Shown here: one piece after another, positions 1 to 10,367 of the stretch
How positions within the stretch are numbered: the first letter of the stretch is position 1
How the letters are laid out: each line of letters begins with the position of its first letter
DNA from: Aureimonas jatrophae
GTDB taxonomy: Bacteria > Pseudomonadota > Alphaproteobacteria > Rhizobiales > Rhizobiaceae
Length of the DNA stretch: 64,000 bases
Reading direction: 5' to 3'
Assembly: GCF_900104035.1 (NCBI RefSeq)
Contig: NZ_FNIT01000015.1
Location: forward strand, 1-64,000
Made by a program: the position numbers and the translations under genes
Notes under the pieces: model-generated
What the model was told of the DNA's origin: nothing
The model's input: only the letters and a program-made list of their open reading frames with translations
The model's database searches: none

Positions 1-407
<407 letters not shown>

Positions 408-416
408 ATTGCTGGC

Positions 417-444
417 TTGGCGCGACACACTCGTGTCGCGCCAA
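417..444 (+). terminator. Perfect hairpin between tuf and rpsJ
   Basis: A 12-bp perfect stem (TTGGCGCGACAC paired with GTGTCGCGCCAA) closes a four-base loop ten bases after the tuf stop. The following TCTTGC is only a weak U-tract, so it may be a partial terminator or a processing or mRNA-stabilising structure. The remaining bases up to the rpsJ start could hold a promoter, but none is clear. Confidence 0.6.
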
Positions 445-571
445 TCTTGCCCTCCAAGTCGAGGGCGGTTGGGTCGCTTCCTCAGCGGCCCGTTTGAGTC
501 GGCTGAGACAAGTTTCAAGCGCTCGGAAAGCACCGGCCATCCGGTAGATCTCCGACGAGAGGACGTACGCA

Positions 572-880
572 ATGAACGGCCAGAATATCCGCATCCGCCT
601 GAAGGCGTTCGACCACCGGGTTCTCGACGCTTCCACGCGCGAAATCGTTTCCACGGCGAAGCGGACCGGCGCCAACGTGCGCGGGCCGATCCCGCTGCCG
701 ACGCGCATCGAGAAGTTCACCGTGAACCGCTCGCCCCACGTCGACAAGAAGTCGCGTGAGCAGTTCGAGATGCGCACCCACAAGCGCCTTCTCGACATCG
801 TCGACCCGACCCCGCAGACGGTCGACGCTCTGATGAAGCTCGACCTCGCCGCAGGCGTCGATGTCGAGATCAAGCTCTAA
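572..880 (+). CDS. rpsJ: 30S ribosomal protein S10
   Basis: 102 residues, the normal length for uS10, beginning [19 protein letters not shown]10 sits in the 30S head and, with NusB, also takes part in processive antitermination. The loop region around [25 protein letters not shown] is the family signature. The ATG follows a purine-rich GACGAGAGGACG leader. It is the first gene of the S10 cluster, with rplC 64 bases downstream. Confidence 0.98.
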   Translation: MNGQNIRIRLKAFDHRVLDASTREIVSTAKRTGANVRGPIPLPTRIEKFTVNRSPHVDKKSREQFEMRTHKRLLDIVDPTPQTVDALMKLDLAAGVDVEIKL

Positions 881-944
881 GGAGCGACATGAACCGAACG
901 GACCCGTAAGGGCTCTTAAGGTTCCTCTGAAGGAAGAACGACAT

Positions 945-1655
945 ATGCGTTCAGGTGTCATTGCACAGAAGGTCGGCATGACTCGCATCTACAACGATGC
1001 GGGTGAGCACGTGCCGGTCACGGTTCTCAAGATCGAGAACCTCCAGGTCGTCGGTCAGCGGACCGAGGAAAAGAACGGTTACACGGCGCTGCAGCTCGGC
1101 GTCGGCCTCGCCAAGGTCAAGAACACGACCAAGTCCATGCGCGGCGTCTTCGCGCAGGCCTCGGTCGAGCCCAAGCGCAAGGTCGCCGAGTTCCGCGTCA
1201 CCGAGGACAACCTCGTGGACGTCGGCGCCGAGATCACGGCCGAGCACTTCGTCGCTGGCCAGCTGGTGGACGTCACCGGCACGACGATCGGTAAGGGCTT
1301 CGCCGGTGCGATCAAGCGCCACAACTTCGGTGGTCTGCGGGCCACGCACGGCGTATCTGTCTCGCACCGCTCGCACGGTTCGACCGGTCAGCGCCAGGAT
1401 CCCGGCAAGGTCTTCAAGAACAAGAAGATGGCCGGTCACATGGGTCAGACCCGCGTCACGACCCAGAACCTGGAAGTCGTCCGCACGGATGCCGAGAAGG
1501 GTCTCATCCTCATCCGCGGCGCCGTCCCGGGGTCGAAGGGCGGCTGGATCTACGTTCGCGACGCCGTGAAGGCGAAGCTTCCCGACAACGCGCCGAAGCC
1601 TGCCGCCCTGCGCCAGGCGGCCAATGCCTCCGCCGCCGCCGAGGGAGCCGAGTAA
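945..1655 (+). CDS. rplC: 50S ribosomal protein L3
   Basis: 236 residues starting [17 protein letters not shown]3 binds near the peptidyl transferase centre and helps start 50S assembly. The central loop with [23 protein letters not shown] and the GHMGQTRVT segment is diagnostic. The C-terminus has a short Ala-rich tail ([12 protein letters not shown]), common in alphaproteobacterial L3. The ATG at 945 follows GAAGGAAGAACG; an upstream in-frame extension lacks family similarity. The stop overlaps the rplD start by one base (TAATG). Confidence 0.97.
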   Translation: MRSGVIAQKVGMTRIYNDAGEHVPVTVLKIENLQVVGQRTEEKNGYTALQLGVGLAKVKNTTKSMRGVFAQASVEPKRKVAEFRVTEDNLVDVGAEITAEHFVAGQLVDVTGTTIGKGFAGAIKRHNFGGLRATHGVSVSHRSHGSTGQRQDPGKVFKNKKMAGHMGQTRVTTQNLEVVRTDAEKGLILIRGAVPGSKGGWIYVRDAVKAKLPDNAPKPAALRQAANASAAAEGAE

Positions 1656-2275
1656 TGGACATCACCATCAAGACGCTTTCCGGCGGTGAAGCCGGTTCGG
1701 TCACGCTGAACGACGCCATCTTCGGTTTGGAGCCGCGCGAGGATATCCTTCAGCGTATGGTCCGCTACCAGTTGGCCAAGCGACAGCAGGGCACGCATCA
1801 GACGCTCGGCCGCGCCGAGATCGCCCGCACGGGTGCCAAGCTCTACAAACAGAAGGGCACCGGTCGCGCTCGTCACGGTTCGGCCCGCGCCCCGCAGTTC
1901 CGCGGCGGCGGCAAGGCCCATGGTCCGGTTTCGCGCAGCCATGCGCATGACCTGCCCAAGAAGGTTCGTGCGCTCGCTCTGCGACATGCCCTGTCGGCCA
2001 AGGCGAAGTCCGGTGCGATCCTTGTGATCGACGACCTGACGTCGGCTGAGGGCAAGACCAAGGCGACGCTGTCGCAGTTCACGGGACTGGGCCTCACCAA
2101 TGCGCTGATCATCGGCGGTGCCGAGGTGAACGAGAACTTCGCCCGTTCCGCGCGCAACATCCCGAATATCGACGTCCTGCCGATCCAGGGCATCAACGTT
2201 TACGACATCCTCCGTCGCCAGACGCTCGTTCTGTCGAAGGCGGCGGTCGACGCCCTCGAGGAGCGGTTCAAGTGA
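1655..2275 (+). CDS. rplD: 50S ribosomal protein L4
   Basis: 206 residues. L4 lines the nascent-peptide exit tunnel with an extended loop, seen here as [36 protein letters not shown]. The N-terminus ([20 protein letters not shown]) and C-terminal globular region match the family. In Escherichia coli L4 also represses its own S10 operon, but no equivalent leader can be recognised here. It is coupled to rplC by a one-base overlap and to rplW by a four-base overlap. Confidence 0.97.
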   Translation: MDITIKTLSGGEAGSVTLNDAIFGLEPREDILQRMVRYQLAKRQQGTHQTLGRAEIARTGAKLYKQKGTGRARHGSARAPQFRGGGKAHGPVSRSHAHDLPKKVRALALRHALSAKAKSGAILVIDDLTSAEGKTKATLSQFTGLGLTNALIIGGAEVNENFARSARNIPNIDVLPIQGINVYDILRRQTLVLSKAAVDALEERFK

Positions 2276-2565
2276 GCGACCTTCGCCATTACGACGTCAT
2301 CACGAGTCCGGTCATCACTGAAAAGTCGACGCTGGTCTCCGAGCACAATCAGGTCGTCTTCAACGTTCCGAAGACCGCGACCAAGCCGCAGATCAAGGCG
2401 GCCGTCGAGGCTCTGTTCGGTGTAAAGGTGACCGGCGTGAACACGCTGATCCGCAAGGGTAAGCTCAAGCGCTTCAAGGGGCGTCTCGGGCGCCAGAGCG
2501 ACCAGAAGAAGGCGATCGTGACGCTGGCCGAGGGCCAGTCCATCGACGTCTCGACCGGTCTCTGA
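2272..2565 (+). CDS. rplW: 50S ribosomal protein L23
   Basis: 97 residues with a GTG start inside the rplD stop (GTGA overlap), so translation is probably coupled. L23 sits at the tunnel exit and docks trigger factor and SRP. The family pattern [14 protein letters not shown] at the N-terminus and [20 protein letters not shown] in the middle are present. The exposed trigger-factor-binding residue region follows the usual layout. Trigger factor itself is encoded at 58524 in this window. Confidence 0.97.
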   Translation: MSDLRHYDVITSPVITEKSTLVSEHNQVVFNVPKTATKPQIKAAVEALFGVKVTGVNTLIRKGKLKRFKGRLGRQSDQKKAIVTLAEGQSIDVSTGL

Positions 2566-2591
2566 CCGCAGCGCCGCGAGGATAGAAGATC

Positions 2592-3428
2592 ATGGCACTG
2601 AAGAGTTTCAACCCGATCACCCCGAGCACGCGCCAGCTCGTGCTCGTCGATCGCTCGGGTCTGTGGAAGGGCAAGCCGGTCAAGCAGTTGACCGAGGGTC
2701 TGACGCAGAAGGGCGGTCGCAACAATACCGGTCGCATCACGGCCCGCTACCAGGGTGGCGGTCACAAGCGCACGTACCGCGTGATCGACTTCAAGCGTCG
2801 TAAGTTCGACGCGGTCGGCACGGTGGAGCGGCTCGAGTACGACCCGAACCGCACCGCCTTCATCGCGCTTATCCGCTACGAGGACGGCGAACTCGCCTAC
2901 ATCCTGGCGCCGCAGCGCCTGGCGGCTGGAGACAAGGTCGTGTCGGGACTGTCGGGTATCGACGTGAAGCCTGGCAACGCGATGCCGCTCTCGACCATGC
3001 CGGTCGGCACCATCATCCACAATGTGGAGATGAAGCCGATGAAGGGTGGACAGATCGCTCGTTCGGCCGGTGCCTACGCGCAGCTCGTCGGTCGCGATAG
3101 CGGGATGGCGATCCTGCGACTGAACTCGGGCGAGCAGCGCCTCGTGCCGAGCTCGTGCCTGGCCACCGTCGGTGCCGTGTCGAACCCTGACCATGGCAAC
3201 ATCAACCTCGGCAAGGCCGGTCGCTCGGTCTGGCTCGGTCGTCGCCCGCACGTTCGCGGCGTCGCGATGAACCCGGTCGACCACCCGCACGGTGGCGGTG
3301 AAGGTCGCACCTCGGGTGGCCGTCACCCGGTCACGCCTTGGGGCAAGCCGACGAAGGGCAAGCGCACGCGTCAGAACAAGTCGACCGACAAGTTCATCGC
3401 CCGCTCGCGCCATCAGCGTAAGAAGTAA
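2592..3428 (+). CDS. rplB: 50S ribosomal protein L2
   Basis: 278 residues. L2 is needed for subunit association and peptidyl transfer. The N-terminal OB-like domain ([28 protein letters not shown]), the SH3-like domain and the C-terminal [25 protein letters not shown] segment with its functionally important histidine are all intact. The ATG at 2592 follows a weak AGGATAGAAGATC leader. A long reading frame on the opposite strand over this gene is a composition artefact. Confidence 0.98.
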   Translation: MALKSFNPITPSTRQLVLVDRSGLWKGKPVKQLTEGLTQKGGRNNTGRITARYQGGGHKRTYRVIDFKRRKFDAVGTVERLEYDPNRTAFIALIRYEDGELAYILAPQRLAAGDKVVSGLSGIDVKPGNAMPLSTMPVGTIIHNVEMKPMKGGQIARSAGAYAQLVGRDSGMAILRLNSGEQRLVPSSCLATVGAVSNPDHGNINLGKAGRSVWLGRRPHVRGVAMNPVDHPHGGGEGRTSGGRHPVTPWGKPTKGKRTRQNKSTDKFIARSRHQRKK

Positions 3429-3439
3429 GGAGAACCACC

Positions 3440-3718
3440 ATGACACGTTCCGTCTGGAAGGGTCCGTTCGTTGATGGCTACCTGCTGAAGAAGGCAGAGA
3501 AGGTCCGCTCGGGTGGCCGCAACGAGGTGATCAAGATCTGGAGCCGTCGCTCCACCATCCTGCCGCAGTTCGTCGGTTTGACGTTCGGCGTCTACAACGG
3601 CAACAAGCACATCCCGGTCTCGGTGAACGAGGACATGGTCGGACACAAGTTCGGCGAGTTCTCGCCCACCCGCACTTATTACGGCCACGGCGCCGACAAG
3701 AAGGCGAAGAGGAAGTAA
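3440..3718 (+). CDS. rpsS: 30S ribosomal protein S19
   Basis: 92 residues, starting [21 protein letters not shown]19 forms a complex with S13 at the top of the 30S head and contacts the A-site tRNA region. The signature [27 protein letters not shown] is complete. A good AAGGAGAACCACC leader precedes the ATG, and rplV starts two bases after the stop. Confidence 0.98.
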   Translation: MTRSVWKGPFVDGYLLKKAEKVRSGGRNEVIKIWSRRSTILPQFVGLTFGVYNGNKHIPVSVNEDMVGHKFGEFSPTRTYYGHGADKKAKRK

Positions 3719-3720
3719 TC

Positions 3721-4107
3721 ATGGGCAAGGCGAAGGCCGAGCGCGTACTGAAGGACAACGAGGCGAAGGCAGTCGCCCGTACGATCCGCGTCAGCCCGCA
3801 GAAACTGAACCTCGTCGCGCAGCTGATCCGCGGCAAGAAGGTCGATCGCGCTCTGGCCGATCTGACATTCTCGCGCAAGCGCATCGCCGAGACGGTGAAG
3901 AAGACGTTGGAGAGCGCGATCGCCAACGCCGAGAACAATCATGACCTCGACGTCGACGCACTCGTCGTCGCCGAGGCCTTCGTCGGCAAGTCGATCACCA
4001 TGAAGCGTTTCCACGCCCGGGGCCGTGGTCGCGCGAGCCGGGTCGAGAAGCCCTTCTCGCACCTGACGATCATCGTCCGCGAGAAGGCTGAAGAGGAGGC
4101 CGCGTAA
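3721..4107 (+). CDS. rplV: 50S ribosomal protein L22
   Basis: 128 residues. L22 forms, with L4, the constriction of the exit tunnel; its beta-hairpin is the [28 protein letters not shown] region. The N-terminal extension ([23 protein letters not shown]) is typical of alphaproteobacterial L22. Macrolide-resistance changes elsewhere map to this hairpin; nothing unusual is seen here. The last base overlaps the rpsC start. Confidence 0.97.
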   Translation: MGKAKAERVLKDNEAKAVARTIRVSPQKLNLVAQLIRGKKVDRALADLTFSRKRIAETVKKTLESAIANAENNHDLDVDALVVAEAFVGKSITMKRFHARGRGRASRVEKPFSHLTIIVREKAEEEAA

Positions 4108-4829
4108 TGGGTCAGAAAGTCAATCCGATCGGCCTTCGTCTTGGCATCAACCGGACGTGGGACTCCCGCTGGTTCGCCAACACGGGCGAGTACGGTCAGC
4201 TGCTCCATGAGGACCTTGCGATCCGCAAGTACCTGCTCGCGGAGCTGAAGCAGGCTGCGGTCTCCAAGATCGTCATCGAGCGCCCCCACAAGAAGTGCCG
4301 CATCACGATCCACTCGGCGCGCCCGGGCATCGTGATCGGCAAGAAGGGTGCCGACATCGAGAAGCTTCGCAAGAAGCTGTCCGCGATGACCAAGGCAGAG
4401 ACGCACATCAACATCGTCGAGGTCCGCAAGCCCGAGACGGACGCCACGCTGGTCGCGCAGTCAATCGCGCAGCAGCTCGAGCGCCGTATTGCGTTCCGCC
4501 GCGCGATGAAGCGTTCGGTTCAGTCGGCGATGCGTCTGGGAGCTGAGGGCATCCGGATCAACTGCGGTGGTCGTCTCGGTGGAGCGGAAATCGCTCGCAT
4601 GGAGTGGTATCGCGAGGGTCGCGTTCCGCTTCACACGTTGCGCGCGGACGTGGATTACGGTACGGCCGAGGCCCACACCGCTTATGGCGTCTGCGGCGTC
4701 AAGGTGTGGATCTTCAAGGGCGAGATCCTGGAGCATGACCCGATGGCGTCCGAGCGCCGCGCGGTTGAGGGCGATGCGTCGGGTGGCGGCAACAACCGTC
4801 GTCGCGAACGCGAGCGTGAGCACGCCTGA
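4107..4829 (+). CDS. rpsC: 30S ribosomal protein S3
   Basis: 240 residues, starting [23 protein letters not shown]3 lies at the mRNA entry tunnel and has helicase-like activity with S4 and S5. The KH domain with its GxxG loop ([15 protein letters not shown]) and the C-terminal domain ([27 protein letters not shown]) are complete. A charged tail ([12 protein letters not shown]) ends the protein. Confidence 0.98.
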   Translation: MGQKVNPIGLRLGINRTWDSRWFANTGEYGQLLHEDLAIRKYLLAELKQAAVSKIVIERPHKKCRITIHSARPGIVIGKKGADIEKLRKKLSAMTKAETHINIVEVRKPETDATLVAQSIAQQLERRIAFRRAMKRSVQSAMRLGAEGIRINCGGRLGGAEIARMEWYREGRVPLHTLRADVDYGTAEAHTAYGVCGVKVWIFKGEILEHDPMASERRAVEGDASGGGNNRRREREREHA

Positions 4830-4854
4830 TCGGGCGGGATTGAGGTAGAACGAG

Positions 4855-5268
4855 ATGTTGCAGCCAAAGCGCACCAAGTTCCGCAAGGCGTTCAAGGGGC
4901 GTATCCACGGAGCGACGAAGGCCGGTGCGGTTCTCAGCTACGGGACCTTCGGTTTGAAGGCTCTGGAGCCCGAGCGGGTCACCGCTCGTCAGATCGAGGC
5001 GGCTCGCCGCGCGATCACTCGCCAGATGAAGCGTCAGGGCCGCGTGTGGATCCGGATCTTCCCGGATCTCCCGGTCACCGCCAAGCCCACCGAAGTCCGC
5101 ATGGGTAAGGGCAAGGGCGCGATCGAGTACTGGGCGGCCCGTGTCGCCCCCGGTCGTATCATGTTCGAGATCGACGGCGTGGCCGAGGACGTCGCCCGCG
5201 AGGCGCTTCGTCTGGGTGCCGCCAAGCTGCCGATCCGCACGCGCTTCATCGCGCGCATCGCCGAGTAA
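4855..5268 (+). CDS. rplP: 50S ribosomal protein L16
   Basis: 137 residues, starting [20 protein letters not shown]16 contacts the A-site tRNA elbow. Signatures [26 protein letters not shown] and [14 protein letters not shown] are present; the arginine hydroxylated in some bacteria lies in this region. The next gene, rpmC, follows after 12 bases with a clear AAGGAGACGAG leader. Confidence 0.98.
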   Translation: MLQPKRTKFRKAFKGRIHGATKAGAVLSYGTFGLKALEPERVTARQIEAARRAITRQMKRQGRVWIRIFPDLPVTAKPTEVRMGKGKGAIEYWAARVAPGRIMFEIDGVAEDVAREALRLGAAKLPIRTRFIARIAE

Positions 5269-5280
5269 GGAGACGAGACG

Positions 5281-5481
5281 ATGAAAGCCTCCGATCTCAC
5301 CACGAAGTCCCAGGACGAACTGACCGCCGAGCTGACGAAGCTCAAGAAGGAGCAGTTCAACCTTCGCTTCCAGGGCGCCACCGGCCAGCTCGAGAACACG
5401 TCGCGTGTTCGCGAGATCCGCCGTGATATCGCCCGGATCAAGACGGTCGCCCGCCAGAAGGCGACGGCAACCAAGGCCTGA
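5281..5481 (+). CDS. rpmC: 50S ribosomal protein L29
   Basis: 66 residues, a two-helix protein near the exit tunnel that helps bind trigger factor and SRP. The pattern [28 protein letters not shown] is the L29 signature. It lies between rplP and rpsQ, as in nearly all bacteria. Confidence 0.96.
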   Translation: MKASDLTTKSQDELTAELTKLKKEQFNLRFQGATGQLENTSRVREIRRDIARIKTVARQKATATKA

Positions 5482-5496
5482 AGGTAAGAGACAACT

Positions 5497-5742
5497 ATGC
5501 CGAAACGCGTTTTGCAGGGGACTGTGGTCTCCGATAAGAATGACAAGACGGTCGTCGTGCTCGTGGAGCGTCGCTTCACGCATCCTCTCTTCAAGAAGAC
5601 CGTTCGTCGGTCCAAGAAGTACAAGGCGCACGACGAGACCAACCAGTACAAGGTCGGCGACGCCGTCTCCATCGAGGAGACGAAGCCGATCTCGAAGGAT
5701 AAGACCTGGATCGTCGTCGCTGCTCAGGCAGCGGCTCAATAG
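5497..5742 (+). CDS. rpsQ: 30S ribosomal protein S17
   Basis: 81 residues, OB-fold protein that binds the 5' domain of 16S rRNA early in assembly. [30 protein letters not shown] and [27 protein letters not shown] are diagnostic. It closes the S10-type half of the cluster; the 68-base gap to rplN is longer than its neighbours and could carry a minor promoter or processing site, though none can be named. Confidence 0.97.
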   Translation: MPKRVLQGTVVSDKNDKTVVVLVERRFTHPLFKKTVRRSKKYKAHDETNQYKVGDAVSIEETKPISKDKTWIVVAAQAAAQ

Positions 5743-5810
5743 AACCAACAGCCGGGTGCGGCGCGGACGATCGCGCCCCCTGGCGGCTCGTGATTTGAAG
5801 GCGGCCTGAC

Positions 5811-6179
5811 ATGATTCAGATGCAAACAAACCTCGATGTGGCGGATAATTCCGGTGCACGTCGTGTCATGTGCATCAAGGTGCTGGGCGGCTCGAAGCGG
5901 AAGTATGCCTCGGTCGGCGACATCATCGTCGTCTCGATCAAGGAGGCTATTCCGCGCGGCCGCGTGAAGAAGGGTGACGTGATGAAGGCCGTGGTGGTTC
6001 GTACCGCCAAGGACATCCGTCGGCCCGATGGCTCGGTGATCCGCTTCGACCGTAATGCGGCCGTGCTGATCGACAACAAGAAGGAGCCGGTCGGCACACG
6101 TATCTTCGGACCCGTTCCGCGCGAACTGCGCGGCCGGAACCACATGAAGATCATTTCGCTGGCCCCGGAAGTGCTGTAA
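5811..6179 (+). CDS. rplN: 50S ribosomal protein L14
   Basis: 122 residues, exactly the family length. L14 forms an intersubunit bridge and binds the silencing factor Rsf[29 protein letters not shown] and [24 protein letters not shown] are invariant motifs. First gene of the spc-type half. Confidence 0.98.
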   Translation: MIQMQTNLDVADNSGARRVMCIKVLGGSKRKYASVGDIIVVSIKEAIPRGRVKKGDVMKAVVVRTAKDIRRPDGSVIRFDRNAAVLIDNKKEPVGTRIFGPVPRELRGRNHMKIISLAPEVL

Positions 6180-6191
6180 GGAGCCGGACGG

Positions 6192-6515
6192 ATGCAGAAG
6201 ATCAAGAAGGGCGACAACGTCGTCGTACTCGCCGGCAAGGACAAGGGCCAGTCGGGCAAGGTTCTCCAGGTGATGCCGAAGGAGGACAAGGCTGTCGTTC
6301 AGGGCGTCAACCTGGTGAAGAAGCACCAGCGCCAGACCGCCAGCCAGGAGGCCGGTATCGTCTCGAAGGAGGCGCCGATCCATCTGTCGAACCTTTCGGT
6401 CGCCGACCCGAAGGACGGGAAGCCGACCCGCGTCGGGTTCAAGGTCGTCGGCGAGGGCGAGAACGCGAAGAAGGTTCGCTTCGCCAAGCGTTCCGGAGAA
6501 CAGATCGATGGCTGA
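6192..6515 (+). CDS. rplX: 50S ribosomal protein L24
   Basis: 107 residues, a KOW-motif protein that nucleates 50S assembly. The KOW motif [23 protein letters not shown] is at the N-terminus, followed by [13 protein letters not shown]. The 3' end overlaps the rplE start by eight bases, so the two are likely translated together. Confidence 0.97.
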   Translation: MQKIKKGDNVVVLAGKDKGQSGKVLQVMPKEDKAVVQGVNLVKKHQRQTASQEAGIVSKEAPIHLSNLSVADPKDGKPTRVGFKVVGEGENAKKVRFAKRSGEQIDG

Positions 6516-7068
6516 AGCCGCTACCTACACGCCGCGTCTAAAGGCGGTCTACAACAGCGAGATCCGCGCCAAGCTGCTCGAGGAGTTCAAGTACTCCAAC
6601 GAGATGCAGGTGCCGCGCCTCGATAAGGTCGTCATCAACATGGGCGTCGGTGAGGCCACCGGCGACTCCAAGAAGCCGACCGTCGCAGCCGAAGACCTCG
6701 CGCGAATCGCCGGCCAGAAGCCGGTCATCACCCGCGCGCGCAACTCGATCGCTGGCTTCAAGGTCCGCGAGAACATGCCGATCGGCGCGAAGGTCACCCT
6801 TCGCAAGGATCGGATGTGGGAGTTCGTCGATCGCCTGGTTCAGATCGCGCTGCCGCGCGTTCGCGACTTCCGCGGCTTGAACCCCAAGAGCTTTGACGGC
6901 CGTGGCAACTTCGCCATGGGCATCAAGGAGCACATTGTGTTCCCCGAGATCAACTACGACAAGGTTGATCAGATGTGGGGCATGGACATCATCGTGTGTA
7001 CGACGGCACAGACGGACGATGAGGCGCGAGCACTGCTCAAGGCGCTGAACTTCCCGTTCCGCCAGTAA
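6508..7068 (+). CDS. rplE: 50S ribosomal protein L5
   Basis: 186 residues. L5 binds 5S rRNA and contacts the P-site tRNA. Signatures: [43 protein letters not shown] and [22 protein letters not shown]. The start at 6508 lies within the end of rplX; the next in-frame Met comes after conserved sequence, so the early start is preferred. Confidence 0.97.
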   Translation: MAEAATYTPRLKAVYNSEIRAKLLEEFKYSNEMQVPRLDKVVINMGVGEATGDSKKPTVAAEDLARIAGQKPVITRARNSIAGFKVRENMPIGAKVTLRKDRMWEFVDRLVQIALPRVRDFRGLNPKSFDGRGNFAMGIKEHIVFPEINYDKVDQMWGMDIIVCTTAQTDDEARALLKALNFPFRQ

Positions 7069-7089
7069 CGGCAGGCGAAAGGAAACGTT

Positions 7090-7395
7090 ATGGCCAAGAA
7101 GAGCGCCATCGAGAAGAACAAGCGTCGCCAGAAGCTGGTGGCGAAGTACGCTGCCAAGCGCGAGGCGCTGAAGGCGGTGACGACGAACCAGGACGCGACG
7201 ATGGAGGAGCGCTTCCGCGCTCAGCTTCAGCTCGCCGAGTTGCCCCGCAACTCCGCAGCGGTGCGTGTTCGTAACCGCTGCGAAGTGACGGGCCGTCCGC
7301 GCGCCTACTACCGCAAGCTGAAGATGAGCCGTATCGCCCTGCGCGACCTCGGCAACACCGGGCAGATCCCCGGCATCGTCAAGTCGAGCTGGTAA
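7090..7395 (+). CDS. rpsN: 30S ribosomal protein S14, zinc-free type
   Basis: 101 residues, the long form of uS14. It lacks the CxxC pairs of zinc-binding S14 and has the expected C-terminus ([35 protein letters not shown]). S14 lies in the 30S head near S3 and S10. A GGCGAAAGGAAACGTT leader precedes the ATG. Confidence 0.97.
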   Translation: MAKKSAIEKNKRRQKLVAKYAAKREALKAVTTNQDATMEERFRAQLQLAELPRNSAAVRVRNRCEVTGRPRAYYRKLKMSRIALRDLGNTGQIPGIVKSSW

Positions 7396-7407
7396 GGAGA
7401 CACGCAC

Positions 7408-7806
7408 ATGGCACTGTCCGATCCTCTCGGCGATATGCTGACCCGCATCCGCAATGCGATGCAGCGCAACAAGAACACCGTTGCGACTCCTGCTTCGAAG
7501 TTGCGGGCTCGCGTGCTCGACGTCCTGAAGGACGAGGGCTACATTCGTGGTTACACGGAGACGAAGTTCGAGAACGGCACCGCCGAGTTCTCGATTGAGC
7601 TCAAGTACTACGAAGGCGCCTCGGTGATCCGCGAGATCAGCCGCGTCTCCAAGCCAGGTCGCCGCGTCTATGTCTCGGCCAAGACCATTCCGCACGTCGC
7701 CAACGGCCTCGGCATCTCGGTTCTGTCTACGCCGAAGGGCGTGATGGCCGATCATGCCGCGCGTGAGCAGAACGTCGGCGGCGAGATCCTGTGCCGCGTC
7801 TTCTGA
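7408..7806 (+). CDS. rpsH: 30S ribosomal protein S8
   Basis: 132 residues. S8 is a primary 16S rRNA binder; in E. coli it also represses the spc operon by binding the mRNA at L5. [16 protein letters not shown] at the N-terminus and the C-terminal [26 protein letters not shown] match the family. No S8-like regulatory target could be recognised upstream by eye. Confidence 0.98.
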   Translation: MALSDPLGDMLTRIRNAMQRNKNTVATPASKLRARVLDVLKDEGYIRGYTETKFENGTAEFSIELKYYEGASVIREISRVSKPGRRVYVSAKTIPHVANGLGISVLSTPKGVMADHAAREQNVGGEILCRVF

Positions 7807-7844
7807 CGCGGTACTGATCTCTAGCGAACAGAAGCAGGTTTCCC

Positions 7845-8378
7845 ATGTCTCGTATTGGTAAGAAGCCGGTCAGCGTGCCGGCGGGCGTGACCGCCTCAGT
7901 CGACGGTCAGACGGTCAAGGCGAAGGGTCCCAAGGGCGAGCTGTCGTTCGTTGTGAACGATGAAGTCCTGGTGAAGATGGAAGAGGGATCGATCAAGGTC
8001 GATCCTCGCGACGACTCGAAGGACGCTCGCTCGAAGTGGGGCATGAGTCGCACGATGATCGTCAACATCCTGTTGGGTGTGAAGGACGGTTTCGAGAAGC
8101 GTCTCGAGATCAGCGGCGTCGGTTATCGTGCGGCCATGCAGGGGAAGAACCTGCAGCTCGCTCTCGGCTTCAGCCACGACGTCCTCTACCCGATCCCGGA
8201 CGGTATCCAGATCACCGTTCCGCGTCCGACCGAGATCGTCATCACCGGCATCGATAAGCAGCAGGTCGGGCAGGTGGCAGCCGAAATCCGCGAGTATCGC
8301 GGTCCCGAGCCCTACAAGGGCAAGGGTGTGAAGTACGCGGGCGAGAAGATCGTCCGTAAGGAAGGCAAGAAGAAGTAA
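7845..8378 (+). CDS. rplF: 50S ribosomal protein L6
   Basis: 177 residues, two repeated alpha/beta domains. [23 protein letters not shown] opens the first domain; the second carries [21 protein letters not shown] and [20 protein letters not shown]6 lies at the base of the L7/L12 stalk near the factor-binding site. Confidence 0.98.
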   Translation: MSRIGKKPVSVPAGVTASVDGQTVKAKGPKGELSFVVNDEVLVKMEEGSIKVDPRDDSKDARSKWGMSRTMIVNILLGVKDGFEKRLEISGVGYRAAMQGKNLQLALGFSHDVLYPIPDGIQITVPRPTEIVITGIDKQQVGQVAAEIREYRGPEPYKGKGVKYAGEKIVRKEGKKK

Positions 8379-8388
8379 GGCGACGGCG

Positions 8389-8751
8389 ATGGCTACCCAG
8401 AAGGAACTCACCCGGCGCCGCGCCAACCGCGTTCGCCGTTCACTCAAGGCAGTCGCGAACGGGCGTCCGCGCCTGTCGGTGCACCGCTCGTCGAAGAACA
8501 TTTACGCGCAGGTCATCGACGACGCCGAAGGCCGCACGCTCGCGGCCGCTTCGACGCTCGACGCCTCTCTGCGTACGAGCCTCAAGACGGGCGCCGACGT
8601 CGGCGCCGCGTCGGCGGTTGGCAAGCTCCTCGCGGAGCGCGCCAGGGAAGCCGGGGTGACCGACGTCGTGTTCGATCGCGGCGCCTTCATCTACCACGGC
8701 CGCATCAAGGCGGTTGCCGAGGCGGCTCGCGAGGGCGGCCTCAACTTCTGA
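8389..8751 (+). CDS. rplR: 50S ribosomal protein L18
   Basis: 120 residues. L18 binds 5S rRNA with L5 and L25. [36 protein letters not shown] and [28 protein letters not shown] are diagnostic. It is followed by the largest gap inside the spc-type cluster (153 bases), which contains a terminator-like hairpin. Confidence 0.98.
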   Translation: MATQKELTRRRANRVRRSLKAVANGRPRLSVHRSSKNIYAQVIDDAEGRTLAAASTLDASLRTSLKTGADVGAASAVGKLLAERAREAGVTDVVFDRGAFIYHGRIKAVAEAAREGGLNF

Positions 8752-8797
8752 TCTGCTGGGGCGCTGCGGCGTCCCGGAGATCGATCGGCGCGAAATC

Positions 8798-8827
8798 GGC
8801 GAAGCGGGTTCACCTGCTCCGCCTTTT
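8798..8827 (+). terminator. Terminator-like hairpin between rplR and rpsE
   Basis: GGCGAAGCGGG can pair with CCTGCTCCGCC across a TTCA loop (11 pairs with one mismatch and one wobble), followed directly by TTTT. This has the form of an intrinsic terminator or attenuator within a cluster normally transcribed as one unit. Fold stability was not computed. Confidence 0.5.
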
Positions 8828-8904
8828 GTGCTTTAAGCGCGCCGCCGCGTCCAACGAGACGCTCGGCATTCCCAGACGCCACCGGAAAAGAACAAGGATA
8901 GGAT

Positions 8905-9456
8905 ATGGCGCCTCGTAACGAACGCAATGACCGCGAAGAGCGCGACGACGGCTTCGTCGACAAGCTCGTTCACATCAACCGCGTCGCGAAGGTCGTGAAG
9001 GGCGGACGTCGCTTCGGCTTCGCCGCGCTCGTCGTCGTCGGCGACCTGAAGGGCCGCGTCGGCTTCGGCCACGGCAAGGCTCGCGAAGTGCCGGAAGCGA
9101 TCCGCAAGGCGACCGAAGCTGCCAAGCGGGACCTGATCTTCGTGCCGCTGCGCGATGGGCGTACGCTTCATCACGATGTGCACGGTCGTCACGGCGCGGG
9201 CAAGGTGATCCTGCGCACGGCGGAGGCCGGTACCGGTATCATCGCCGGTGGTCCGATGCGCGCCGTCTTCGAGGCGGTCGGCATGCACGATGTCGTCGCC
9301 AAGTCGCTTGGCTCCTCCAACCCCTACAACATGGTGCGCGCCACGTTCGACGCTCTGAAGGGTCAGATGCACCCCAAGGACGTCGCGGCTCGTCGCGGCA
9401 TCAAGTACTCGACCCTTCAGGCGCGTCGTCGCGACCTGGTTGGCGCCGAGGACTGA
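8905..9456 (+). CDS. rpsE: 30S ribosomal protein S5
   Basis: 183 residues. S5 contributes to decoding accuracy and the mRNA entry helicase. The N-terminal dsRBD-like domain ([27 protein letters not shown]) and the C-terminal domain ([43 protein letters not shown]) are complete. The ATG follows AAGGATAGGAT. Confidence 0.98.
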   Translation: MAPRNERNDREERDDGFVDKLVHINRVAKVVKGGRRFGFAALVVVGDLKGRVGFGHGKAREVPEAIRKATEAAKRDLIFVPLRDGRTLHHDVHGRHGAGKVILRTAEAGTGIIAGGPMRAVFEAVGMHDVVAKSLGSSNPYNMVRATFDALKGQMHPKDVAARRGIKYSTLQARRRDLVGAED

Positions 9457-9529
9457 GGTTTGCAGCAGGGTGGGGCATGGGTCCCGCCCGCTCGCCTCGC
9501 GTAGGAACTAGAGGATCAGGAGTCGCGCC

Positions 9530-9733
9530 ATGGCCGACAATCACCCCACGGGCAAGACCGTCACCGTCGAGCAGATCGGTAGCCCACTTCGCCGCCCTGC
9601 CGATCAGCGTCAGACGCTGGTTGGTCTCGGTCTCAACAAGTTGCACCGCGTTCGCACGCTGGAAGACACGCCGGCCGTGCGTGGCATGATCCGCAAGGTC
9701 AGCCACCTCGTGCGCGTCGTCGACGGCCAGTAA
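9530..9733 (+). CDS. rpmD: 50S ribosomal protein L30
   Basis: 67 residues, slightly longer than the 60-residue E. coli form because of a short N-terminal extension. [49 protein letters not shown] is the family core. Its place between rpsE and rplO is canonical. A GAGGATCAGGAG leader sits upstream of the ATG. Confidence 0.97.
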   Translation: MADNHPTGKTVTVEQIGSPLRRPADQRQTLVGLGLNKLHRVRTLEDTPAVRGMIRKVSHLVRVVDGQ

Positions 9734-9748
9734 ACCGGGAGACATCAG

Positions 9749-10228
9749 ATGAAGCTCAACGAGATCGCCGACAAGGCGGGCGCCACCCACTCGCGCAAGC
9801 GCTTGGGGCGCGGCATCGGTTCGGGTTCCGGCAAGACCGGCGGACGCGGTGTGAAGGGTCAGAAGGCGCGCTCGGGCGTTGCCATCAACGGTTTCGAGGG
9901 CGGTCAGATGCCGCTCTACCGGCGTCTGCCCAAGCGTGGCTTCGTGAACACGTTCGCGAAGGACTACAACATCGTGTCGCTGGCGCGTATCGAGGAAGCC
10001 GTAGCGGCCGGGAAGCTGGACGCAAACGCGACGATCGACGGCGCTGCGCTGAAGGCCGCGGGCATCATCCGGCGCGCGCGCGACGGCGTCCGCGTGCTGT
10101 CGGATGGCGACGTGTCGCGCAAGCTGACCATCTCGGTCGAGGGTGCCTCGCGCGCCGCTATCGAGAAGGTCGAGAAGGCGGGTGGAACGCTGACGGTTCC
10201 CGCGACCACGAGTGCGGATGAGGCCTGA
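9749..10228 (+). CDS. rplO: 50S ribosomal protein L15
   Basis: 159 residues. [22 protein letters not shown], the Gly-rich [20 protein letters not shown] and [17 protein letters not shown] are typical. L15 is a late 50S assembly protein. A strong terminator follows, so rplO seems to end the spc-type transcript here. Confidence 0.97.
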   Translation: MKLNEIADKAGATHSRKRLGRGIGSGSGKTGGRGVKGQKARSGVAINGFEGGQMPLYRRLPKRGFVNTFAKDYNIVSLARIEEAVAAGKLDANATIDGAALKAAGIIRRARDGVRVLSDGDVSRKLTISVEGASRAAIEKVEKAGGTLTVPATTSADEA

Positions 10229-10257
10229 TCGGCCCATCGGCTTCGGTTGAAGATGAC

Positions 10258-10292
10258 AGGCCGCTCACCGGAAACGGTCGAGCGGCCTTTTT
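10258..10292 (+). terminator. Intrinsic terminator after rplO
   Basis: AGGCCGCT (10258-10265) pairs with AGCGGCCT (10281-10288), extended by further pairs around ACCG/CGGT, and is followed by TTTTT and TCG. It is a textbook rho-independent terminator lying between rplO and secY. Confidence 0.85.
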
Positions 10293-10338
10293 CGTGTTCG
10301 ATGCGGTCGGCCTTCTCGGCCGTCAATCGCGATTTTGC

Positions 10339-10367
10339 TTGTGTTTCGTCCCGGCAGGACGTTCTAG
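10339..10367 (+). promoter_or_regulatory. Candidate sigma-70 promoter for secY-adk
   Basis: TTGTGT and TTCTAG are separated by 17 bases, about 95 bases before the secY ATG and just after the rplO terminator. Both hexamers deviate from consensus, so this is only a suggestion based on position and spacing. Confidence 0.3.

Noticed and set aside
2349-3446. Long reading frame on the minus strand opposite rplB
   Set aside because: Complementary to a very conserved ribosomal gene; typical high-GC shadow with no ribosome-binding site or recognisable domain.
6538-7755. 405-residue minus-strand reading frame across rplE-rpsN-rpsH
   Set aside because: Spans three ribosomal genes on the other strand; composition-driven, Arg/His/Val-rich, no domain.
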